Positions 1 through 5,185 of a stretch of 7,733 bases of DNA are shown in pieces. This DNA comes from Chitinophaga pinensis. Lineage in GTDB: Bacteria; Bacteroidota; Bacteroidia; UKL13-3. A program made the translations under genes and the position numbers. The notes beneath the pieces were generated by a model. The model saw only the letters and a list, made by a program, of their open reading frames with translations. It was not told the origin of the DNA and did not search any database. Position 1 is the first letter of the stretch, and each line of letters starts with the position of its first letter. The DNA lies in NCBI GenBank assembly GCA_945875195.1, contig CAMCJW010000132.1:1-7733 (forward strand). Direction: 5' to 3'.

Positions 1-1782
1 GCTGAATTTACCATTACCAGGGGAAACAATGTTTGGGCAAAAGAAGATAAAGCAAATGACAATGAAACTACCATTGGTTTTTCGCCTGATGGAGGAGATA
101 GTTTAACCTTTGATTATCCATATGGTGTAGATTCCTCAGCAGCTAAGAACTTAAATGCAGCTATTGTAAATTTATTTTTCTGGAACAATTTATTGCACGA
201 CGTATTCTTTAATTACGGCTTTGATGAAGTAAGTGGAAACTTTCAACAAAAGAATTTTTCGGGTAAAGGTATAGGAAAGGATGCTGTTTTAGCCGATGCG
301 CAAGATGGTAGCGGTACAAGCAATGCCAATTTCTCCTCGCCAGTTGATGGCAGCAGTGGCAGAATGCAAATGTTTTTGTGGCCAACTTCAGGGGCTTCTA
401 ATGCGAATAACACTCTGGGTATTATATATCCTTCAGACGTTGCAGGAGTGTATTTTGGGCCACAATCTGTGGCCGGACCTAGGTTAACAGCCGAAGGATT
501 AAAAGGTAAAATTGTTTTATTAAAAGACAGCAATGCAACTACAAGCTTTGGCTGCGGTTTAATAGCCAACACCAGCGAAATGGCAGGTAATATCGTATTG
601 ATTGATAGAGGCGGATCTTGTGGTACCCAATCTGCATCGAATAGAACAAAAATAAAGGCAGCTCAAAATGCAGGTGCTATTGCAGTAATTATTGCTCATA
701 ATATAAATGGATTTACTCCTACCGCGGTAAACGGCACTGATGCTACCATTACCATTCCTTCCATTTCTATTAGTTTTTCAACAGGTGTGTTTATCAAGAA
801 TGCACTTGCAACTGATTCCGTTATTGTAACTCTTTTTGATTCTTCTCAATTTAATACCGCAAGGGTTTATGACAGTGATTTGGATAATGGAGTTATGGCC
901 CATGAATTTGGACATGGAATTTCTACAAGGTTAACTGGAGGACCAGCTAATTCAAGTTGTTTAGGTAACCAAGAGCAAGCTGGCGAAGGATGGAGTGACT
1001 TTTTTGCTTTGGCTTTAACAACCAGAACCTGGGAAACTTCTGCTTCTACCTCTCGCGGAATAGGTACTTTTTTAATTGACCAAGATACCAATGGTTTAGG
1101 TATTAGAAATTATAAATACTCTAGAAATATGACTATTAATCCTGTAACGTATAATAGCATCAAAACATTGGCAGTGCCACATGGCGTTGGTTCTGTTTGG
1201 TGCAGTATGTTATATGATATTTATTGGGATATGATTGACAAATATGGTTTTGATGCAGATTGGTATAATGGCAAAGGTGGCAACAATAAAACCATGCAAT
1301 TGGTGATGGATGGGTTAAAATTACAACCATGTAGCCCAGGTTTTATTGATGCTAGAAATGCCATTATCAAAGCAGACTCAATTAATAACGGCGGTGCCAA
1401 TAAAGACTTGTTGTGGAAGGCTTTTGCCAGAAGAGGTTTAGGATTCCTTGCTATTCAAGGTTCATCTGCTTCAAGAACTGATGGAACAGAAAATTATTCA
1501 TTGCCACCAGTAGCTGGTTTAAATTCTATCACAGAAAACGAGAATTTTAGAATGTATCCTAATCCTGCAAAAACCGAAATAACCATTGATGTGTTTAACG
1601 GCGCAAGCGTTGTAGGAATTGAAATTTATGATCTAAGTGGCAAACTGGTTCAACACAACAGTGCTTTAAATACCAAATTACCAAGTGCTAATTTCGCTTT
1701 GAACCAACACCAATCGGGTTATTATTTAATTAAAATAATAAGCTCTGAAGGCATTGCTTATAAAAAGCTACTAATTAATTAA
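1..1782 (+). CDS. Secreted M36 (fungalysin-type) zinc metallopeptidase with PA domain and T9SS sorting domain, 5' partial
   Basis: This is an extracellular zinc endopeptidase, and 593 codons are visible. The reading frame is open from base 1, so the signal peptide and the FTP-type propeptide usual in M36 lie upstream; the TTG at 193 is internal and not the start. Codons 8-20 carry the GNNV..KED segment that opens the mature M36 domain, and codons 59-80 the family-typical NLFFWNN-LHD stretch. The zinc site is HEFGH at codons 301-305 (901-915), with the third ligand Glu329 in GEGWSDF. A protease-associated (PA) domain is inserted at about codons 164-272. The last ~78 residues (1546-1779), starting around MYPNP and ending in KKLLIN, form a type A sorting domain, so export by the type IX system and removal of this tail are inferred. 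A strong terminator follows. The family call is very secure; the natural substrate is unknown. Confidence 0.95.
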   Translation, partial: AEFTITRGNNVWAKEDKANDNETTIGFSPDGGDSLTFDYPYGVDSSAAKNLNAAIVNLFFWNNLLHDVFFNYGFDEVSGNFQQKNFSGKGIGKDAVLADAQDGSGTSNANFSSPVDGSSGRMQMFLWPTSGASNANNTLGIIYPSDVAGVYFGPQSVAGPRLTAEGLKGKIVLLKDSNATTSFGCGLIANTSEMAGNIVLIDRGGSCGTQSASNRTKIKAAQNAGAIAVIIAHNINGFTPTAVNGTDATITIPSISISFSTGVFIKNALATDSVIVTLFDSSQFNTARVYDSDLDNGVMAHEFGHGISTRLTGGPANSSCLGNQEQAGEGWSDFFALALTTRTWETSASTSRGIGTFLIDQDTNGLGIRNYKYSRNMTINPVTYNSIKTLAVPHGVGSVWCSMLYDIYWDMIDKYGFDADWYNGKGGNNKTMQLVMDGLKLQPCSPGFIDARNAIIKADSINNGGANKDLLWKAFARRGLGFLAIQGSSASRTDGTENYSLPPVAGLNSITENENFRMYPNPAKTEITIDVFNGASVVGIEIYDLSGKLVQHNSALNTKLPSANFALNQHQSGYYLIKIISSEGIAYKKLLIN

Positions 1783-1798
1783 AATATCCCATTACTAG

Positions 1799-1826
1799 AA
1801 AAGGCGACAAATTAGTCGCCTTTTTT
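1799..1826 (+). terminator. Intrinsic terminator after the M36 peptidase gene
   Basis: A perfect stem GGCGAC (1803-1808) and GTCGCC (1815-1820) encloses a 6-base loop. It is extended by four A-T pairs and followed by a run of six T. It starts 17 bases after the peptidase stop and ends 25 bases before the next gene, so it should isolate the two transcripts. The A-run before the stem means it could also work in reverse, but no minus-strand gene is near. Confidence 0.9.
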
Positions 1827-1839
1827 ATGTTTATTTTAT

Positions 1840-1847
1840 TAGTTTTG
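1840..1847 (+). promoter_or_regulatory. Possible Bacteroidota -7 element for the CHR transporter gene
   Basis: TAGTTTTG fits the TAnnTTTG -7 consensus known for Bacteroidota and ends four bases before the ATG at 1852. It sits just after the upstream terminator, where a new promoter is expected. I see no good TTG -33 element at the usual spacing, and the position would give a transcript with almost no leader, so this is tentative. Confidence 0.35.
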
Positions 1848-1851
1848 AGTA

Positions 1852-3045
1852 ATGAAAAGGCCCAACCAATTTAAACACTTTAAGAAAATCTTATTCTTAT
1901 TAGATGTACTAAAATTGGCATTAACCGCTTTTGGTGGTCCGCAAGTTCATTTTACCCAATTTAGAAAACACTTAGTTAAGAAGAAAAATTACTTAACCGA
2001 CAATGAATTGGTAGAATACAATTCATTGTGCACTATGTTACCTGGTCCCACCTCTACTCAAACCATCACAGTTATTGGCTATAAAATGGGGGGCCCTACT
2101 TTTGCCTTTGCCACACTTACCGTTTGGATATTCCCAGCTTGTGTTATTATGGGCCTTTTAGGTATCATTCTCACTAACCTCAATATAGACAATCCAAGGC
2201 TAGATTTTATGAAATACTTGCAACCCATGGCAAGTGGTTTTTTGATCTATGCCGCCTATAATTTTATTCAACTTTTTGTAACAAAACGTTACCATTGGGC
2301 GCTTTTGTTAGGAACGGCTTACGTTGGAATTATTCTACAATCGCCATTTCTAATACCTGTTATGCTAACTGTAGGAGGATTAATATCTAGTTATATCAAT
2401 ACAAGAGGAAGGATAAAAAAACCTGACCCTATAAAGAATATCAGGTGGGATAACATGTGGTTGTTTGTAGGAATTTTTGTTTTAGCCGCTATTTTAGGGG
2501 TTGCCACACAAAACAGGTTTCTTTTGTTGTTTGAAAATAACTTTAGGTATGGTAGTATTATATTTGGTGGTGGAAATGTATTAATTCCATTGATGTTTAA
2601 TCAATTTGTGGAATACAAACATTATATGGAAGCCTCAGAATTTTTGGCTGGTGTTGGCTTTTTGCAAGCCATGCCCGGACCTGTTTTTTCCATTGCCTCC
2701 TTTGCTGGAGCAGTAAGTTTAAAAGATTATGGCTTCTTTGGGCAAATTATAGGTATGGTCTCTTGCTCAATTGCCATTTTTTTACCTGGAATACTGATGG
2801 TATTTTTTGTTTACCCTATTTGGAATCAATTAAAGAATTTTGAACCAGTAAAAAATGCCATAGAGGGCGTAAATGCTGCTTCTGCAGGCTTGGTAATATC
2901 ATCCACCTACTTGTTGTTTTTGCCCGTTGAAGTAAATGAGGAAAATATGCTCGTATTATTAACTACTTTATTCTTATTATTGTCAACCAAAGTGCCTAGT
3001 CCTATAATTGTACTAGGCTGTTTAACCGCAGGATATTTCTTTTAA
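1852..3045 (+). CDS. CHR-family (ChrA-like) transporter, two-domain form
   Basis: This is a 397-residue inner-membrane protein of the chromate ion transporter (CHR) family. The length and the two tandem homologous halves match the long-chain form. In the first half FGGP is at residues 27-30 and LPGPTSTQ at about 63-70. The second half repeats the pattern with FGGG at 238-241 and MPGP at 274-277. Many hydrophobic segments lie between and after these motifs. Characterised members export chromate, but most members are untested, so a chromate substrate is only the family default. The ATG at 1852 is the natural start, with no Shine-Dalgarno site. The stop codon shares its last base with the ATG of the next gene (TAATG), which suggests translational coupling to a small exported protein. 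Confidence 0.88.
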   Translation: MKRPNQFKHFKKILFLLDVLKLALTAFGGPQVHFTQFRKHLVKKKNYLTDNELVEYNSLCTMLPGPTSTQTITVIGYKMGGPTFAFATLTVWIFPACVIMGLLGIILTNLNIDNPRLDFMKYLQPMASGFLIYAAYNFIQLFVTKRYHWALLLGTAYVGIILQSPFLIPVMLTVGGLISSYINTRGRIKKPDPIKNIRWDNMWLFVGIFVLAAILGVATQNRFLLLFENNFRYGSIIFGGGNVLIPLMFNQFVEYKHYMEASEFLAGVGFLQAMPGPVFSIASFAGAVSLKDYGFFGQIIGMVSCSIAIFLPGILMVFFVYPIWNQLKNFEPVKNAIEGVNAASAGLVISSTYLLFLPVEVNEENMLVLLTTLFLLLSTKVPSPIIVLGCLTAGYFF

Positions 3046-3689
3046 TGAAGCACATCAAATCATTTTTAATTTTAGCCTTTACTATGCTTAGCATTTGCAA
3101 GTTTGATGGCATGGCGCAAACGCGCAACGACTCAGATTTGGTGCAGTTTACAGGCTTTGTGGTTAACTATGATAGTACAAAAACAATTCCATTTGCCACC
3201 ATCAGAATTAGCGGCACCAGCAGAGGTACCTACTCCGATATGCAAGGTTATTTTTCTTTTGTGGCCAAGAGATCGGATGTGTTGATTTTTACCTGCCTTG
3301 GGTTTGAACCAAAATATTTTAAAGTACCTTCAAATACCAATGGTACTAAATTTAAAAGTGTGGTGGCAATGGTTGAAGATACTTTTTTAATGGAAGACGT
3401 GGTGATTATTGGCCGACCAACCGCCGAGCAGTTGGATTACCTGTTTTCGCGACAAAAATTGCCGCAAAGTGATTATGCTTTGGCAGAACAAAACCTGAGA
3501 AGAAAACCACTTTCAGAAATGGCAGAGAACTTACCAAATGATGGTTACGCCAATGCATCTTGGAAGTTCAATGATTACGCTAATAAAGCTTATTACAATG
3601 GCCAGGCTCAGCCTATACCAGTATTGGATGTGTTTGCTTGGAGTAAGTTTTTAAAGGCGCTAGAAAACGGCGACCTCAAAAGAAAATAG
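3045..3689 (+). CDS. Exported carboxypeptidase-regulatory-like domain protein
   Basis: A protein of 214 residues whose exact function I do not know. Residues 1-25 form a signal peptide (KHIK, a hydrophobic core, then probable cleavage after GMAQ). Residues about 36-98 form a carboxypeptidase D regulatory-like beta-sandwich: the GFVVN start, PFATIRISGTSRGTYSD, GYFSF and the LGFEP turn are the pattern also seen at the N-terminus of SusC-type receptors. Here no TonB plug or barrel follows. Instead there is a polar tail (about 120-214) ending WSKFLKALENGDLKRK, which resembles, from memory, stand-alone Bacteroidota proteins of about this size. A periplasmic or outer-membrane-associated location is inferred. 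Its start overlaps the transporter stop by one base, so the two are probably co-translated. Confidence 0.8.
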   Translation: MKHIKSFLILAFTMLSICKFDGMAQTRNDSDLVQFTGFVVNYDSTKTIPFATIRISGTSRGTYSDMQGYFSFVAKRSDVLIFTCLGFEPKYFKVPSNTNGTKFKSVVAMVEDTFLMEDVVIIGRPTAEQLDYLFSRQKLPQSDYALAEQNLRRKPLSEMAENLPNDGYANASWKFNDYANKAYYNGQAQPIPVLDVFAWSKFLKALENGDLKRK

Positions 3690-3700
3690 TGTTTAATTGT

Positions 3701-3723
3701 ACGCTAAATAAGTCAGATAGCGT
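3701..3723. repeat. Short inverted repeat between the exported protein gene and tonB
   Basis: ACGCTA (3701-3706) and TAGCGT (3718-3723) are perfect inverted arms around an 11-base loop, 12 bases after the preceding stop codon. There is no T-run after it, so it is a poor intrinsic terminator. It could be an RNA-stabilising hairpin or an operator, or chance. Confidence 0.35.
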
Positions 3724-3737
3724 TATACACTGTTAAA

Positions 3738-3783
3738 AGGTTCAAAAACCTAATTTCTTAGTTGATTGGTTCAACCTAATTTT
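3738..3783 (+). repeat. Pair of GGTTCAA-CCTAATTT direct repeats upstream of tonB
   Basis: The sequence GGTTCAA, then ACC and TAATTT, occurs at 3739-3756 and again at 3768-3783; the second copy lacks three A. Each copy is itself a small palindrome (AGGTT-caaa-AACCT at 3738-3751, GGTT-c-AACC at 3768-3776), and each ends in a TAATTT that resembles part of a -7 element (TAATTTCT at 3751, TAATTTTA at 3778). They lie directly before the tonB start at 3793, so a regulatory role is possible but unproven. Confidence 0.35.
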
Positions 3784-3792
3784 ACCAACTAT

Positions 3793-4623
3793 ATGGCAGT
3801 AGAACAATATTATATAGAAAGAAAAGACCACAAGCACCAAGTATATGGTTTTATAGGCACCACTTTGGTGCACGGAATCTTGTTTGCCATTTTATTTTTG
3901 GTGGTTATGTATCCACCAGATCCGCCATTGGAATACCAAGGCATACAAATGAGTTTGGGTGAAGAAAACATGGGAGGCCCAAATAACTCGCCAACTCCAG
4001 ACCCTACTCCCACCGAGCAATACGTGCCTATTAGTGAACAAACCGAAGAAACACCCTTAACTTCTGATGAAGCAGAAAGTGTTGAGATAAAAGAAAAAAC
4101 CAAAACCAAACCTGTAGAAAAGACTGAACCAAAACCTGTGGTTGAACAAAAGAAACCACAATTGGAATTACCAAAAAAAGTAAACCAACAAGCGTTGTTT
4201 ACCAAAAAGAATAAAAGCAATGAAGGTGGATATGGCGATGGCCAAAATTCAGGTAATGAAGGGGAGCCAGATGGCAGTATAGATGGCGACAAAGACGGAC
4301 GTGGCAAAGGCAATAGCGGATTTGGAACTGGAGAAACTGGTCCTGATGGTATTTCATTTGACTTAGCTGGAAGAAAGGTAAAACAATTACCAAATATAGA
4401 AGACAATTCTAAATCGGTTGGTAAAGTAGTTGTTAGCATAACGGTAAATCGCGAGGGCACTGTTATAAAAGCTGTGCCAGGTCAAGTTGGTAGCACCACA
4501 ACTGAAACTTCCTTATTAAATAAAGCCAAAGAAGGTGCCCTTAAAACCAAATTTTCTTCAAGAGACGATGGACCGGATGAACAATACGGAACAATGACGA
4601 TTATTTTTAGGTTCAAACCGTAG
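3793..4623 (+). CDS. TonB-family energy transducer
   Basis: The predicted product has 276 residues and links the inner-membrane proton-motive complex to outer-membrane TonB-dependent receptors. After a short charged N-terminus there is a single membrane segment (about 18-40, YGFIGTTLVH onward). It carries T23xxxH27, which lines up with the Ser-xxx-His motif of E. coli TonB. A long periplasmic linker follows, first Pro/Glu/Lys-rich (about 52-140), then Gly/Asp/Asn-rich (about 142-190). The C-terminal domain (about 195-276) has VGKVVVSITVNREGTVIKA and LLNKAKEGALKTKF, typical of Bacteroidota TonB proteins. I chose the ATG at 3793 over an in-frame TTG at 3766, which would add nine residues and overlap the repeats. 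No exbB/exbD is adjacent. folC lies downstream but is separated by the repeat island. TolA-like use is a less likely alternative. Confidence 0.85.
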   Translation: MAVEQYYIERKDHKHQVYGFIGTTLVHGILFAILFLVVMYPPDPPLEYQGIQMSLGEENMGGPNNSPTPDPTPTEQYVPISEQTEETPLTSDEAESVEIKEKTKTKPVEKTEPKPVVEQKKPQLELPKKVNQQALFTKKNKSNEGGYGDGQNSGNEGEPDGSIDGDKDGRGKGNSGFGTGETGPDGISFDLAGRKVKQLPNIEDNSKSVGKVVVSITVNREGTVIKAVPGQVGSTTTETSLLNKAKEGALKTKFSSRDDGPDEQYGTMTIIFRFKP

Positions 4624-4630
4624 GAATGCT
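4610..4630 (+). repeat. Left copy of the flanking direct repeat GGTTCAAACCG..ATGCT
   Basis: GGTTCAAACCG at 4610-4620 forms the last codons of tonB, and ATGCT follows at 4626-4630. The same 11-mer followed by ATGCT occurs at 5065-5084, on the other side of the repeat island. The two copies are 455 bases apart and bracket the whole island. Confidence 0.55.
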
Positions 4631-4661
4631 ACTAGCATCTGGCATCTAGCTTCTTGCTCAC
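4627..4661 (+). repeat. Degenerate heptamer tandem array (five units)
   Basis: Five consecutive seven-base units can be read: TGCTACT, AGCATCT, GGCATCT, AGCTTCT and TGCTCAC, approximating NGCWWCT. They begin four bases after the tonB stop codon. The same kind of heptamer (AGCATCC, AGCCTCC, AGCCACC) is built into the larger array that follows, so the two probably share an origin. Confidence 0.6.
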
Positions 4662-4684
4662 AAAGTATCTTAATGTAAATAACA

Positions 4685-4856
4685 GGTCACTGAGCATCCA
4701 GCCACCGGTCACTGAGCTTGTCGAAGTGCGGTCACTCAGCCACCGGTCACTGAGCTTGTCGAAGTGCGGTCACTGAGCCTCCAGCCTCCGGTCACTGAGC
4801 TTGTCGAAGTGCGTTCACTGAGCATCCAGCCTCCGGTCACTGAGCTTGTCGAAGTG
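4685..4856 (+). repeat. Higher-order tandem repeat array of alternating 22- and 23-base units
   Basis: Four composite units follow one another. Part A is GGTCACTG plus two heptamers of AGCMTCC/AGCCWCC type (starts 4685, 4730, 4768, 4813). Part B is GGTCACTG followed by AGCTTGTCGAAGTG and usually C (starts 4707, 4745, 4790, 4835). A plus B is 45 bases. The second A part has 15 bases because exactly one heptamer is missing. The B parts are identical over 22 bases in all four copies. The units are about 57-64% G+C, far above the flanking genes. The core CTGAGCTTGTCGAAG resembles intergenic repeats that I recall from many bacterial genomes; its function is not known to me. Confidence 0.92.
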
Positions 4857-4928
4857 GCATCCGGGTGAGCAGAATTTGCCTTATAGCATACTTGTTATTT
4901 CCATTGATCAGGACTTCGACAAGCTCAG
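4840..4928. repeat. 16-bp perfect inverted repeat joining the two arrays
   Basis: CTGAGCTTGTCGAAGT (4840-4855) and ACTTCGACAAGCTCAG (4913-4928) are exact reverse complements separated by 57 bases. They are the last unit of the left array and the first unit of the right array. As RNA they could form a long stem-loop between tonB and folC; no T-run follows, so termination by the intrinsic route is unlikely. Confidence 0.75.
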
Positions 4929-5039
4929 CCACCGGGTAATTCGACAAGCTAAAACACCGGGTATTTCGACATGCTCAGCCACCGGTAAATTTTTCAAGCT
5001 CAGCCGCCGTGTAATTCGATTTAGCTGAATTATATTTCA
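4915..5039 (-). repeat. 25-base-period tandem array with the repeat core in opposite orientation
   Basis: Units begin at 4915, 4940, 4965, 4990 and 5015, exactly 25 bases apart. The consensus is TTCGACAAGCTCAG followed by CCACCGGGTAA. The first part is the reverse complement of the left array's core, while CTCAGCCACCGG occurs in the same orientation as in the left array (4735-4746). Units diverge to the right: the fourth reads TTTTTCAAGCT at its start and the fifth keeps little beyond TTCGATTTAGCT. This looks like a decaying array. Confidence 0.85.
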
Positions 5040-5064
5040 TTCAACTAATATTTTATTGGTGTTT

Positions 5065-5084
5065 GGTTCAAACCGAAAGATGCT
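5065..5084 (+). repeat. Right copy of the flanking direct repeat GGTTCAAACCG..ATGCT
   Basis: GGTTCAAACCG at 5065-5075 and ATGCT at 5080-5084 match the end of tonB and the bases just after it. Read in the frame of the match, this copy also encodes Phe-Lys-Pro, as does the tonB terminus, and it runs to a stop soon after (TAA at 5091-5093). It may be a duplicated scrap of the tonB end. Confidence 0.55.
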
Positions 5085-5141
5085 TTAGGATAAAAATATT
5101 GTTAATTATTATTAATCATTTTTAAATTCAATTTCCTAGGC

Positions 5142-5149
5142 TAATTTCG
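5142..5149 (+). promoter_or_regulatory. Possible -7 element for folC
   Basis: TAATTTCG differs from TAnnTTTG at one position and lies 36 bases before the folC ATG, in an AT-rich stretch (5029-5185) with no other feature that I can support. I find no TTG at the right distance upstream. A promoter is needed here only if folC is not read through from tonB. Confidence 0.28.
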
Positions 5150-5185
5150 CTGTTACCAATCATTATATTATTGGCTAAAACTTGC

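Noticed and set aside
193..195. TTG as the start of the M36 peptidase
   Set aside because: The frame is open back to base 1 and the upstream codons encode conserved M36 sequence (GNNV and the LNAAIVNLFFWNN stretch), so the gene begins before the window.
3810..4460. Long antisense open frame (216 codons) opposite tonB
   Set aside because: It mirrors the Pro/Glu/Lys- and Gly-rich linker of tonB, giving a low-complexity Ser/Pro/Gly product. The sense frame has clear TonB features.
4840..4928. Intrinsic terminator for tonB formed by the 16-bp inverted repeat
   Set aside because: The loop is 57 bases long and the right arm is not followed by a T-run, so it does not fit an intrinsic terminator.
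4846..5028. Small 60-residue open frame on the plus strand
   Set aside because: It lies entirely inside the repeat arrays, its sequence is a translation of the 25-base repeats, and it has no start context or recognisable domain.
4685..5039. CRISPR array
   Set aside because: The repeats are contiguous tandem units with no unique spacers of constant length, the orientation flips halfway, and no cas genes are present.
4610..5084. Insertion sequence or MITE with target-site duplication
   Set aside because: The flanking direct repeat is suggestive, but there is no transposase and no terminal inverted repeats at the island edges; it is kept only as a finding about possible duplication.
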